From: Angiostrongylus vasorum
Taxonomy: Eukaryota; Nematoda; Chromadorea; Rhabditida; Metastrongylidae
Length of the DNA: 64,000 nt
Direction of reading: 5' to 3'
Assembly: GCA_018806985.1 (NCBI GenBank)
Contig: JADANN010000034.1
Coordinates: forward strand, 806,001 to 870,000
A model generated the notes under the pieces. It was not told the origin of the DNA and did not search any database. It saw only the letters and a list, made by a program, of their open reading frames with translations. Position numbers and translations under genes: made by a program. Shown in pieces: positions 45,551-57,539 of this stretch. Position 1 is the first letter of the stretch; each line of letters opens with the position of its first letter.

Positions 45551-46036
45551 TTAGTTATTATGTGGAATGTGAAGATATAACAAACACAGAAATAAACTGA
45601 GCATAAGCTGAAAAATACTTGAAAATTCCGGAAGCAATGCATTTGCAATATAAGCTACGGTAACACATAATAAATAATAGTACACATCATTCATATTCAT
45701 AGAACGATAGCGCAAAGTCTCTTCTACAATGTTGTCATGCTCAAAATACTTCAAGTCTCCTAATTTTTTATTGTCACAAAACCGGAAAGGCCATAGCCTA
45801 CGAAAAATTGCGTATAGTTCGTTGGACCAACCACGCAGTACTGTTGCTAGGTCGCAATGGGTTAACGTCTTAGCAGACATTCCTACAACGGGGTTGGTGA
45901 ACAAATTTTTAGGGATTTTTGAAGAATGGTTGCACGGGAAGACAATCTTTGTGTACAACGGCTTGCGGTGTGTTATTGCATGAGTTTTGTAACGATGATC
46001 TGTGCGGTTTTTTCCCGAACTCGGTGAACTCAACAA
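45551..46036 (-). CDS. unrecognised 161-codon ORF
   Basis: One of the longest single frames in the window after the git-1 exon. The N-terminal two thirds are hydrophilic (THCDLATVLRGWSNELYAIF, then FEHDNIVEETLRY). The C-terminal end has two hydrophobic segments (YYYLLCVTVAYIANALL, then LMLSLFLCLLYL) before a TAA stop. No family was recognised, no intron is needed, and no poly(A) signal is obvious. A competing 84-codon ORF lies on plus. It could be a lineage-specific protein, an exon or chance. Confidence 0.3.
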   Translation of the reverse strand: MLSSPSSGKNRTDHRYKTHAITHRKPLYTKIVFPCNHSSKIPKNLFTNPVVGMSAKTLTHCDLATVLRGWSNELYAIFRRLWPFRFCDNKKLGDLKYFEHDNIVEETLRYRSMNMNDVYYYLLCVTVAYIANALLPEFSSIFQLMLSLFLCLLYLHIPHNN

Positions 46037-47750
46037 GTCTTCATTATGTGTTACCCTTTACATATTCACAGTTTTTTTTAGTTTGTGGAGTTTGACGACA
46101 AATAAAGTGCAACAGAACCATAACGACCACGAAGCTCAGCTTTTGTTCCGTATTTTAGATGGTACGCCCTCTTACTTGATCATTCTCTTTCTTCACGATC
46201 ATAGTTACAGATTGCAGGATTGTGTATTCACATTCGATCAGAGCAGAAGTGCTACGTCTACAGGTGAATGTGCTTAAAATATTGTGCAAAATTAACGAAA
46301 AGCAATATGTTGAACTATTGAACCGTACATAAAGCAGGCATTTTACATATCATTCAGTAACATTACAGTGGGACTACAAGCAGTTCAGTCAATCTACTTA
46401 TTTGGATACGTGGTCGGCTCGTCTTTACGAGTTGTGACGACCCCCAGCACATTTTCCATTCGTTTTTTTGCCTCGCCGTTGTCGTCCATAATGGTGGTTT
46501 GATTCGAGCATAGTGGCGGCTGAGAGTCTGATACCTTTATCTGTAAAGCAACTGCAGCTGCTAGTAAAGCTGATTGACTTTAGTTACGAGCACGTCCGCC
46601 AAACGTGTAGGTGGTCGTCCTAGAGGACGCCTGCATCCTCGTAGTTTCCACCCCACAGTTCTTTTCGTCCATCTGTCGTCTGTTCTTCTCATTATATGAT
46701 CGGCTCATCTGTTTCGCTATTGATGTGTGTTCGCTTGGGTCTCGAAGGTAATATAGATTTCGAATACCAGAACTTCGCATTCCGAATAGATTTTATGTTT
46801 GACGTTTATGTTTTAGAAGACATCGTTCAAGCGCTCTGTGAGTAGTGCACAGTATTCTTGACGTGGTTGAAGTATTAGTCTACGTCTCTGCAGCATAACA
46901 GAGCGCTGCAATGATCGTTGAATCGAAAAGAGCGCGGATTTTCGGGTCCTTCAGTTGGTCGGTGGCTTCTTTAAGATGCCGGGATACAGTCCATGCTGCT
47001 CTCTTTCTTCCATATAGTTCCTATTTCATGTTCTTCTCCTTGTCCATTGAACGCCCAAGGTACACTTACGAGGTAGTGTCGTACTAAGGTAGCCATCCCT
47101 ATTTGGTCTGTTCGCCTTGTCATCGTGGATTTCGTTGAGCTAATTTACCATCGCCTCTGCTTCGTTGATACTTCTTGGGAAGGCGGCGATGTCGTCGATG
47201 AAACAGAAGGTTTGACAGGAATTTTTCCATCAATACTTATGCCTTTCTCATCACAATCGACTGCATTCATCAAGCACTGCAGTGCGGCACCAAACAACTT
47301 TGAGGTATGGTGCCGCCTTGTCGATCCCCTTTTCCCTGTGGGTACAGTAAGTGGTCAATGGAAAAGCTGTATTTCCGTGGTGCAGTTCCGATAACAGTCA
47401 GATGGAGTTGTTATTTAAGACGGGTCCGCTCCTTGACCAAAGAACGCTGATAGGATTGCATTCGTTTTGACACTGCCAAACGCTTTTTTCGTAGTCGATA
47501 TAGGTTAGGACATGGAGAAGGTGGTGCTCCTGAGAGAATTCTATCACCCATGATACGGTCTGGGTTTTATTCGTGCAGCAGAATCCCTGTGGGTATCCTA
47601 ATTGTTCAACCAGTTGTGCATATCGGACGATAGTTACGAAGATATTCCTTAGGTCATCTTCCTCGCGCATAATAACTATGCACGACGTCCTCCATTGGTG
47701 TGGGATTGTTTCCTTTTGAGGGTAGGATATCATATGCTTTACGTGAACTA

Positions 47751-48918
47751 CTAGGTTCAGAAATAAATGAGCGTTTTTAACTATATTACTCAAAATATCA
47801 TAACTTGCTTCAAATGAAATTTTGTTAATCAAAATAAAAACCATTGGAATCTACACATTTTTGCCAATGAGAAACAAGTTTATTCTTCCAATTGTATAAA
47901 AATTCTGGAAACGATGAATTTGTTGAAGGCATTTTTTGCGTCATCGTGGTTGGTGAATCATTTCTCACGCAGGAAGTTGTCAAGGTGCTTGAAGAAGTGA
48001 TAGTCGGTAGGCGAGAGCTCTGATGAATATGGCCGATGAGGCAAAATTTCGTAGCCCTTCTCTTTCAACCTCTACAGCGCTGGTTCCGTAACGTGAGGTC
48101 GGGCGTTGTCGTGGAGAAGGATTGATCCTTTTCAGTTGAATAATGCCGGTCGTTGTTGTTGGAGTTTACGGTTCGTTGGCAATGCTCCTCTGCCGTAATC
48201 GTTTCGCCGGGATTCAAGAAACTGATGAAACAGCTCGGCTGCAAACCATCAAACAGTTACCGTAACCTTTTTTAGTGCAATTTAGGCTTTGGGAAGTTCT
48301 GTGGAACCTGATTGCAATCCAACCATTGAGTTGAACGTCGCCTGTTGTCATACAGAATTGACTTCTCGTCGCACGTCACAATTCGATCAAGAAAGGGGTC
48401 GTTTTTTGTTCCACAGAATAAGGGCAGACAACGCTTCAAAACAGCAATTTTTTTTTACTATTGTTTAATTCAGTGCGGCACCCACTGGTCGACTTCTTTG
48501 TCTTTCTATGCGATTCAAGTGAGTGGAGTTCTGCAACCTCTCGAACAGTTGTTCGCGTGTTTGCTTCCACTAGTGCCTTCAATTCATCGTCCTCAAGTTC
48601 ACTGGGACGTTTGCGGCTTCCCTTATCTTCCAGGTCGCAATCACCAAATCGGAATTTCCGGAACCGTGTTCGCACTGTTGATTCACCAACACTACCTTTA
48701 TCCTAAATATCATTATTGTTTCGGGCCGTCTTTGCTGCGCTACGACCGAGTTTTAACTCATAAAAGAAAATTTAACAAAAAATTCGTTTTTGACGTCTAG
48801 AATTGCAAAGCTCAGAAATGGTTAAATAAAAATTTGACTTTTGACAAAAATATAAAGAGGTAAAAAATACATTGAAACAAATATTTTAAAACGCTCGTTT
48901 ATTTCTGAAAAAACCTAA
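47751..48918 (-). mobile_element. mariner relic with TIRs, nested in RTE-A
   Basis: 1168 bp, flanked by TA (47749-47750 and 48919-48920). The ends are inverted: ctaggttcagaaataaatga on the left, complement of tttatttctgaaaaaaccta on the right. On minus, 48675-48530 encodes FRKFRFGDCDLEDK, then PSELEDDELKALVEANTR, a mariner transposase N-terminal half. Further catalytic parts are scrambled by stops down to about 47.9 kb, so it is dead. Confidence 0.8.
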
Positions 48919-49102
48919 TACATGTAAATTTTGGCTTCCAACTTTAAGGAAGTCGCTGGTGATTTCAAGCCTCAAAGGGAAGGATCCTTGGTGATTTTTC
49001 TCCAGTGGGGATTTTAGGGTCTGGAACGGGGATTGCGGAAGGGGGAAAGGTTGGTATAGAACTTTCCTGTTACTGATTCCACATCGTGACGGGGCGTCTT
49101 GG

Positions 49103-49550
49103 TGATCCCATCTTCAATTTTAGCCTTTTTGCCTACTGCCTATTTTTTTTGATGGCAGGGTATATTGCGAAATATAACTTCAACAGAAGCTGAGATATTT
49201 GCAAAACTCTGGACCGCAGGTGCTTATGGTGGGGAACGAACGCGCTATTGTCCTTTCCTTTCCGGGAGTAACGCGTTCACCACCACACCATGCGGGTCCT
49301 TCGTTTCGCCTGTCTCTCAGCTAGTTCTATCGATCTTTTTGCCATCAGCAATCACCCGTCAACAGGATTGATCTGGGGAGCCCAAATCGGCATTGAACCT
49401 AGTTAAGCTGGGGCTATAGTTATAATCACATGGTGTGGTGGTGAACGCGTTACTCCCCGGAAAGGAAAGGACAATAGCGCGTTCGTTCCCCACCATAAGC
49501 ACCTGCGGTCAGAGTTTTGCAAATATCTCAGCTTCGTTGATCCCATCTTC
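49103..49550 (-). repeat. foldback retroposon (family A), nested in RTE-A, 13-bp duplication
   Basis: Identical 13-bp repeats tgatcccatcttc (49103-49115 and 49538-49550) flank a 422-bp element. The arms about 49183-49289 and 49433-49533 are inverted copies (tggggaacgaacgcgctatt against its complement). The AT-rich tail with the ctgcc/ggcag hairpin lies at the left, so the element is minus-oriented. The same target sequence continues as RTE-A on both sides, which proves insertion. Confidence 0.8.
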
Positions 49551-51179
49551 GTTCATTTGGGCTGCCGGCGGAATATTACAATAGCACAAGTTGCGACGGC
49601 ATTTTTTCAGACTGGTTCTTTTTTTGTTTTGTTTCTTATAGTTTCTGCCTAAATCGATGTAGATCTTCCTGCAAAGCTCTTTTACAACTGGCATTGATTA
49701 CTAACCGTGTTGTGCGTGTTGCAGTATGATCATTTTCACTTCCATCTATTCTCGAACAACCTGTTAATGGATGTGGAGATGCGGTCTGATCTTCTTGCTT
49801 GAGGAACTGAGGCGAATTCGACACATCTTTCAAGTCCTTAACTTCAACCAGCAGACCGCGGTCTTCCATCAGGGTTTTCCTTGATCTGTCTCTCATGTTT
49901 CGGTACGGTTTCATTCAGGATGTTCTCATCATATACAGCTAGACTTTTCTTCGTGGTCGATGTCATGAATTGTTTTCTATCGTATGGCTTCACGCGAAAA
50001 GGCGATGGTTCAAACCATTACAAAATAATGGGACTACCGATGTGTCGAGTAAGCATCATGTTTTGTCAGTAAGGATATGATCGATCTCCGCAAGTGTCAT
50101 GCCGTTAGGAGACTCCTCTCCAACGGCGGCTTTTTTTCTTCTGGGAAACCGAGTTTTCATGGACGAGGCGTGCTGCAGGCAGGGAGTCCTGCCCGACGGT
50201 TTCTCATATTTCTAGAACAGCTTTATTAAGGCAACAGCATTCGAAACTTTTACTTTCATTTTTTTCGTCCTAGATACATTGCTATCCTGCTTTCAATAGA
50301 AATACCTACCGAAAGCAAGTAAAATTTATAGGTGAATTTCATAGATAAAGGTCACAGCTGTTGAAACTAGTGCAGTGCTCAAGGTTTTTCTCCAGAAATA
50401 CTTGCAGTGATAGGTGAATAAGTTTGCGAAGCACCAAACGCTCTTGTAGGGCTTTAACTGTAACCCGTCGTATCGCGGCCGAATGTTTCGTTGCCGTTGG
50501 TTAGGCGATAATTCTCTCTTCTAGGAATTATAAACGCTGATTATCTAATTTATGTTTTCGAATACTGTTGTCTGCACTCTTACCTGTATCACCTATTGTC
50601 CTTTTTGGTCGTCGAGTGACCAGTAAATTTTCAACTTATTCCCTATCACGTACAAGATTATCCCAGTGAGTTTCTGTCGTTCTTACGGACTCGCTGAACA
50701 TCATCTCATTTTTTTGAAGATCTATGAAAAAAAATTTAACCATTATGTCAATTGGCGATTTGATTTCCCGCTGTATCTTTGACGTCCTGAGGAATTAAGT
50801 CGAAGAAGAATCTTGTACTCGAAAAGAGTTTGCCATGGATTCGCATGTTTTTAGTTTTATTCAATACATCCTCAATAGCGAGATTTAGCCGAACATCAGT
50901 TTTTCCATAGCTCTTGTCAAAGTCGGCTAGCACTCATTCCTCTTGGGTATTGCTTGATGAAGTAAGAAAAAGTGATGTAATTGCCAACCATTGATATTCA
51001 CTAACGTGTTATCCTATTCTGACGTTCGTATGACGTTCTGGAGGGTGACAGTAAATACTTTTTGGCGAGATTTTACCGCCTTAACTAACTTCTTTTCACG
51101 TCGATATTAATATCGTTTTAAAATGGTGGTATTGTATTACCGGTTATGAAATTTTGATGTAGCTCAGGAAGCTTATGGA

Positions 51180-51700
51180 GTAGGAGCATCCTGGCTGTCC
51201 AGCACTACCTGGTGGTTTTTTCTCATCTGAACCAAGAACGGAATTCCAATGAGCTTCAGACCCGCGATTACCCTTTCCAGTAGCTCGAGTACTATCCATT
51301 GTACTACCGAAGTCGTTGCTTTGGCGCTTGCTCTCAGCCAGTTTTTACCTTAACGGTGATATCAGCAATCAACCGTAAACGTGAATGATCTGGTGAGAAC
51401 AAATGGGCCTTGAACTCTGTTAAGCTGAGGCTACAATGAGAACCACAATGTTTGAATTTTTTATTTGCTGCTATCCCTAGCGCTGCTATCAGCAATAAAC
51501 TGTCTGAAAAAAGGCAAAAGTGAGGGCAGCAATGGTGTAGTGTATAACACTTGAGAGCACCGAATGGTTAAACACGGGTTCGAAGCTCACCTGGAGTTCC
51601 GAGTTTTTGCCAATATTTCAGTATCATTGTGGTTGTATTTCATATAATACCCTGCCATGAAAAGAATAATAAGCCGTAAATAAAATGTTTAACATGGTGA
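51180..51700. repeat. family-B repeats inserted in RTE-B
   Basis: The left part (about 51230-51440) is reversed (gaccgcgattacccttt, ttttaccttaacggtg). The right part (51480-51700) is plus-oriented and ends accctgccatgaaaagaata with a degraded hairpin tail. Together they look like a foldback pair. Confidence 0.5.
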
Positions 51701-52899
51701 GCCAAGAGCTTTCTCTATTTCGATGAAAGTGAGACAGAGCGGTCTCTTATAATTTCGTAATACTTCAGTGAGTCTCATTATTGCGTGGATGTGGTACATC
51801 GTACTGAATGTTTTTTGAAACCATGCAGAAGGTTTTTCAAGCGTTCATCTCCTATCATGTATCAGACTAGGTGTTGTTCGATTCTTCGCCGATGAAACTG
51901 CATGTCGTATTTCGAGAGTTGAACCGGTGTGGCGGCATAGCCATCGTCCCTGATTCCAAATGAGGACAGGAACAAATGTCTGTTGAAGAGTCGGACTAGT
52001 AGCCATGAATGATGATTTTCTCCATTGTCTTTGTTGAAGCTGTAACTATTCTGGCTGGGCCACGAAGTGCAATCATCTTGATCTTGTAATTGGCGAAGTT
52101 CGCTGGGCTTTGCGAATGCTCTTTCTAGCCCCTGCATCTTCGACTATAACTGCTCCTCTTCTCTCTTTAAAATCCTTTTTTATCGCCTGCCTGCATTGAT
52201 CTGCAAGTTCGGAAGTCAGTTGGCTGTTGACTGTAGATCGTGCGATACTACACTGGTGTATCATACAGAGTGTTTCTGGAGACAGACGTCTTTTTGTCAC
52301 TCTCAAACTCAAATTTCATAGCTCTGCCGTGAAATTATAAGCATGTCGCATCCTTCATCTATGTTATTCAAAAAATATAAGTAAGCCGGTAGTATTCTTC
52401 ATCTGTGTTGTTGATAACGACATATTTGCAAGAGCCTAATAATGATTTGAATATATCCCAGCTTGTGGTGGTTTTCGCGTTTCATTTTTCAAACTTAGCG
52501 GCTTTTCTCCTTTCCGCGAGAAAAGGAATCTTGCACGAAGGAGTGGATGGTCTGATCCCATGTAAAATTTTGGGACAACGGCGACTTCGGTTTGGAAAAA
52601 ACTTTCGATTTTCTATAATGTGGTCTATTTCGTTATGTTACTGTGCGTTGGGAAGCTCCCATGTCCTAGGTTCGAATCAGGGGCTTCTGAAATTGTTAGT
52701 TACTATGAAAGTTCTTGGTCGTTGTGATAAACTTACTGAGCACCTCACTCAGTTCGTTAGCTCTAATCCGTGGGTTCCAATGTGACGTTTTTCAGGCATT
52801 CCTCTGAGTCCAGTCTTAGCGTTAAAATAACCAATGCTGACCTTGAAGAATATGCTGTCTTCTATGCAGAACTTCTTTAGATCGACAAGAATGATGAGA

Positions 52900-53080
52900 T
52901 ATGGGCAAAACTTGGAACAAGACATACGCTTCAAATTTGCGACTACCCTAACCTGCAGCTCACGTTTTATCCACTGCACCAACCGAGACCCTTGCTTTAC
53001 CTTTTCTTTAGCGCTAATGGTGCTATCACCAGTCAGCTGTCAACAGTAACGATTTGGTGAGCAAAGTCGGCATTGAACTG
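52900..53080 (-). repeat. family-B repeat inserted in RTE-B
   Basis: Blocks aaacttggaacaagacatac, tgcagctcacgttttatcca, gctaatggtgctatcacc and ggcattgaactgcgtt follow reversed family-B order. Confidence 0.45.
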
Positions 53081-53984
53081 CGTTCTCAGTCTATATTGAA
53101 CGCTTCGACTTCGTCTTCGTCATAGCTCGATGTCGGTGCGTATACGACAAAGGTTGTCAAACGCAGTATAAATAGACATCGCTTCAATCGTAACCGTTCA
53201 ACCCGGTTTGTTAGTTGTTGGAGTGGATCGATATTCATGGCCAAGACTCGTGTTGACGAGGACGCGGACGCCGCATACTTCTTTCTTATCACATGTTCCT
53301 AGGAACAGTTCTTCTCCGGGGTAATAGACGGCGTTGAATGGGTAACATCTTCTCGTCTCGGGCAGTCCGATGACGTCTTAACTTATCTTTCTTGCTTGCA
53401 TGATCAAGTCTTCTATCGAGAACTTAGATGCAAATGTGCATCCATTTTGAGGTGCGGATCGTCACCTTAGTTCTTTGCGATTTAGGAAGCTTAGAATGGC
53501 TCAAACGTTTTAGCAAACTGTCTGTACTCATCCTACCCAACGCCCTTGTATCGGGGCTCTTTCCAGTTCAAGGTAATGATGCTCATTTGTTTTGCCATTT
53601 CCGGCTCTTTAACACCCATACGTAGTTTACCGAGCTCTCAAGGTGGAGGCTGCGAATACTTACGATTAGCTTGCTGCGCTGTCCCGGTGTAAATGTGGAG
53701 CGTGTTTGTTGAAGAAGACTCCTAAACACCTTCCATGCATTTCTCAGTTGCTTCACTGCACTCTTTTGGTGGATTTGACTTGTAGAATACAATCTGTCTA
53801 AAGGCGAACATATCCACTCCCTCATGTAGTCAAATCGGAGCAGCTAAAATAGGCAATCCATCCGCTAGATCCACTTACGTCTCGGAGAAGCACAGAGTTG
53901 TTTTGGTTGGCGTTAACCCATATCCGTCATTTAAGGAGACGCTAAGTATCCTCGCGACTAGCCGACTGGAAATCCATCAGCGAT

Positions 53985-54870
53985 GGCGTCCCTCCTCAGT
54001 ATGTAAAGATTCTTCGCGAGCTATGTAAAAATTCTACCACGAAAATATCAGCATTGTATACGAAATTACATCGACGTAAGAAAAGGGATTAGGTAAGGCG
54101 ATATCCTCCAGCTAAAATTAAATATTGCCACTCCCCAAAACGTCATGCGAACGGTAGAATGGGACAACATGGAAGTGGAACTTGATGATTGGCAATTACA
54201 CTATCTTTGCTTTGCTGATGACTTCATCCTTATAACACCAAACATTAGCCAAGCGGAACGAATGCTTGCTGAGAGAACACTTGTGGAACGATTGGTCTTC
54301 GACTAAATCTCGCAAAGCGAGTATCACAGTGCACGACTGACGCTGCCTGAAGTAAACCTGTGGAAGCTAACAGCTTAGAAAGTTTTTTTGAAAGCATCGA
54401 GATGTAGTTAAGAGAACAAGGAACACCCGACTACGTGCCCACCTTTTCGACTGAACGGTACTTCCTGCCTTGAAGTATGCGTCAGAAACCTGGTCGCTGC
54501 GTAAGCAGGATGAAGATCACTCAGCGTTATCGAACGCACAGTCGAAAAAGGACGATGCTAGGAGTACCCGGTTCACACAAGTAAGGGGATGGGATCCCAA
54601 GCTCCGACCTGCGTCAACGATCAAAAATCAAGGATGCCGTTCTGTGCGCCAGATTATCAAAGATAAAATGGACCGGACACATAATGTACATGGACGACAA
54701 CGATGGACAAGAGCCGTTATGCAAATTGATTCTGTGGGATGTCAAACGCGCAACGAGAGGATCACGGATCCGATGGTCAGATTTTTCACGAAAACACCAG
54801 AAGTAGTATGTGAAACTGAATGAGACGGTAGAGAAGAAGGGTCCACAGTACCTCAAAACGACGACTTATG
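53985..54870 (+). mobile_element. RTE-B 3' half
   Basis: Plus codons give GVPPQYVKILRELCKNSTT, then VEWDNMEVELDDWQLHYLCF, a FADDFILITP palm motif (the metal-binding D-D pair is kept), SQAERMLAE, then KYASETWSLRKQDEDHSAL and a C-terminal domain to about 54.87 kb. The frame shifts several times. It points away from the minus RTE-B copy at 50.7-53.4 kb. Confidence 0.65.
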
Positions 54871-54889
54871 TTGGCATTTAATTCGTGCG

Positions 54890-55835
54890 GTATTCATTTG
54901 TCGTTCTTCGAGCTTCCAACTTTTTCAAAATCGTTCCTGTTGTTTAGTTCTTGCGGTAATGGCTTCTTCTCTTTCGCCTTCCACGCTGGGCCTTTTAGGT
55001 ACCACAGCTCTTAATCTAAAACTGCGGTAATTAAACCGTTTATAACGATGATAATACTGCAATTACGATATTTCTATATCGAAACGTTACAAGTAACAAT
55101 ATGGTAACAGGGTTAGTGAGTGAAGGAAAGACAATACGTAAGAGGTTGCTTAAAAAAGGAGAGTAGCTTTGTCATAGGCTGATGGAGTAATGTGATGTTC
55201 ATGTGTGTGATGGAATACAGTAGTAATGGCACGTGTGGTTGGCATATTAGAGTTACATTCAAGCTTGTAGTAGCATTGCGATAAGGTAGCTTGACGTATT
55301 AAAAGAAAACACATGCAGCTACACATATAAGCCTGTGATAAGATTGCAGTGGGGTTAACGCATTAAGTAGTACAAGTCAGCTTGTGTTAACATTACCTTA
55401 TGACAGCACAATGGGGTTGATTAAAGAGAACCCGCCAATAGAATGGAGCTAACGTAGTGATCAGTGACAATAGTGACCCCCATGCAGGTAAAGTTTACAA
55501 TTGGGATTTTCTACATGGAGTAAAGCACTAAGGTAGTTATGATGGTAAGCATGCTAACCGAACGAAATGGATAATAACGTAAACAGTGCGACTAGTAGGC
55601 AATCGAATGGCGTGACGGTACCCATGCTTGAACAGGGGAGGAGAATGTCGAGGAATCGAGCCATCAAGCGATATTGCTGTGTCCGGTGGCGTTCCCGAGG
55701 CTTTTGGATAAAGTAACAATGTAGGGCAAGCATGCAGGGTTTAGGTCACATAATTTGAAATGGAACTACTTACAAGACAACAGTAAACAATGTTAATAGG
55801 ATGTTGCCTGTTTTATACACGAGACTGATGAGACA
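54890..55835. other. non-coding, nothing recognised
   Basis: No exon, repeat family or low-complexity array could be assigned. Short words such as taacat and gtaagc recur, but without a period. Confidence 0.35.
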
Positions 55836-55839
55836 GTAG

Positions 55840-56392
55840 AGACTATTTTCTATTGGGTAGAGTACTTTCTATATCTTTTGGAACAACTGCGCTGCTTACA
55901 CCAATTTCTTCTGCAAGTCCCTCGAACAGTTGTCCTTGTACTTGATTCCATAGAAGCTTTCAATTCATCCTCATAAATACCAACGTTCCCCCCACTCCAT
56001 CTTCAATGCTGTATTCGCTACCACGAAATTTTGGAACCCAACGTTCCACTGTGCGTTCATTATCACTTCAGTGGATCTATGCCTCTTCGTCTTTCGAACA
56101 GTTTGCACTGCGATAGTCCGAGTTTGAATTCGTAAAATTAAATTTGTTCAAATAGCAGTACTAACATCTGAGAGGCTTTACTTTTAAATTTTTAACTTTT
56201 TAAAATTTGCCCAAGTACACGATTTATATTATAATTCTTTTATTTGGAGCAAAAAGTGCAAAATGAGATGAGCTGAAATAAGATTTGCAATGATATATGA
56301 TAGTATAGTATTCGAAAAAAAACATTGCTAAAATATATGCATGAAAAATAAAATTGCAAATCCTGTATTATTTTTCTGAAAACCTAATAAGT
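55840..56392 (-). pseudogene. internally deleted mariner relic
   Basis: On minus, 56090-55900 gives NERTVERWVPKFRG and an LFEGLAEEIGVSSAVV block typical of the mariner DNA-binding half. The right end at about 56370-56392 (tttttctgaaaacctaata) matches the TIR of the mariner at 48.9 kb. The catalytic part is deleted. Confidence 0.55.
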
Positions 56393-57080
56393 TGTTATTT
56401 CCGTGGTATAACTTTTTCTTACTGTCACAACAATGGGAAGTAACAATTTGATACTGTTCCGTAAAGGATGTCGGAATGACTTTTGTTTTTTTCCATATGT
56501 AAAACTTGTCAGATATTAATGGTAGTTCCAGTGCTTCCACAGCGGAGTCTGGCCACGTGTTATATCACTATCAATCTCTCTCGACTAACCTTGGACAATG
56601 GTTGGTTTGTTTTTTCGGCGTGATTAACTCATCCATTGGAAACCTTGATAAAATTTCTTAGTCGAAGTTGAATCTCGCGGAGATAGCTCTTTTTTGCGTG
56701 GAAGGGTTTGTAATAATGGGATAAGTATTATAAACTGAACCGATGCTTTTTATATCACGAGTATTCATATGGGAGTTTCTTAACGAATTGGTCACAAAAT
56801 TTTTACAAAGAAATGAAGAAAATCAAAGATGCCCTTTATGTTCACTTTAAAAGTCTATTCAGATAATTGTCTAGAAATATACAGAATAGAGTGAGGCAGT
56901 CCATACTGTTACAGCCCCCTCTGATGAAGTCGCATTAAACGAGCATTTTCCAGATGTCGCTTCTTCCGTTGAGGATGACTGTAAATTAAAAAAAGTCGAG
57001 GACAAGTCGGCAGAGTCCCGCGATTCAAAGGAAAAATGAGGTACAGTGTTATAATTCAAACTTAAATCCAACGACTACAA
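56393..57080. other. non-coding, nothing recognised
   Basis: Only short minus ORFs (56328-56540, 56871-57071) without family resemblance. Confidence 0.35.
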
Positions 57081-57172
57081 AGCAGTATTTGAATCGAATC
57101 GTTCACTCACTGTTTTCCTTGATTTGCAAACGCGAGGTTGTTGCCACAGCATTTATCAGTACGTGACAGCTG

Positions 57173-57200
57173 ACGTTTCGGCGATTTGGCCTCCTTCAGA
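57173..57200 (-). ncRNA. hammerhead-like core
   Basis: Minus: CTGAAGGAGGCCAAATCGCCGAAACG in pieces: CTGAAGG, stem GGC/GCC, then GAAACG. The CUGANGA strand ends in G instead of A; the rest is as at 3951-3980. Confidence 0.4.
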
Positions 57201-57539
57201 GCGTGGAAGAGTCAGAATGATACTCAGTTCACTAAGCCAAACACTATATAATCTCAGCAGATAAAACAATAAATAAATATTCGCATAGTGAACAGCTTCT
57301 TTTAAACATTCCCCATGTTGTTGTTCCTAAGTCCTCCGGTAATTATTGGAGAGCAGCCGCACGGAGCCTTACGTGGGTGAGAAGTGTGCGTGGCTCAGAT
57401 CGAAAAAAAATCGACCTGAAATATGGCGTGTGGTCACATGTGATCACAAAGCACTCCTCCTTGCACTTCATTTTTAGATTTGAGTTTATCCTAAACGCTT
57501 CAAGAGTTTTACGCGCTAATGCTTTGATTCCTGTGCGAG

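Larger units (their letters stand above)
46385..50235 (-). mobile_element. RTE-A relic with nested insertions
   Basis: The tail at 46395-46450 (tatttggatacgtggtcggc) matches other RTE-A 3' ends. Reading minus upward: RT C-terminus (SSGIRNLYYLRDPSEH, 46.6-46.8 kb), RT palm (SWVIEFSQEHHLLHVLTYID, 47.5 kb; HQWRTSC, 47.7 kb), then, after a mariner insertion, FYTNLSPF and LKSPATSLKLG (48.95-49.1 kb), and after a foldback insertion RTSLKKCRRNLCYCNIP (49.6 kb), TTRLVINASCKRALQEDLH (49.7 kb) and endonuclease remains (SPNGMTLAEIDHILT, 50.1 kb). The order is that of an AP-endonuclease/RT element. Many stops are present. Confidence 0.75.
50700..53420 (-). mobile_element. RTE-B retrotransposon relic
   Basis: On minus, 53.4-53.1 kb encodes endonuclease pieces ([24 protein letters not shown]). 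52.3-52.1 kb encodes the linker TKRRLSPETL, then NSQLTSELADQCRQAIKKDF. 50.95-50.75 kb encodes MLADFDKSYGKTDVRLNLA of the RT. The catalytic core is lost or scrambled, and family-B repeats interrupt it at 51.18-51.70 and 52.90-53.08 kb. Confidence 0.65.

Noticed and set aside
48345..48800. 151-codon plus ORF
   Set aside because: It is antisense to the mariner transposase relic, whose conserved motifs are on minus.
52405..52785. 126-codon plus ORF
   Set aside because: It is the antisense of the RTE-B endonuclease region; the minus reading has the family motifs.
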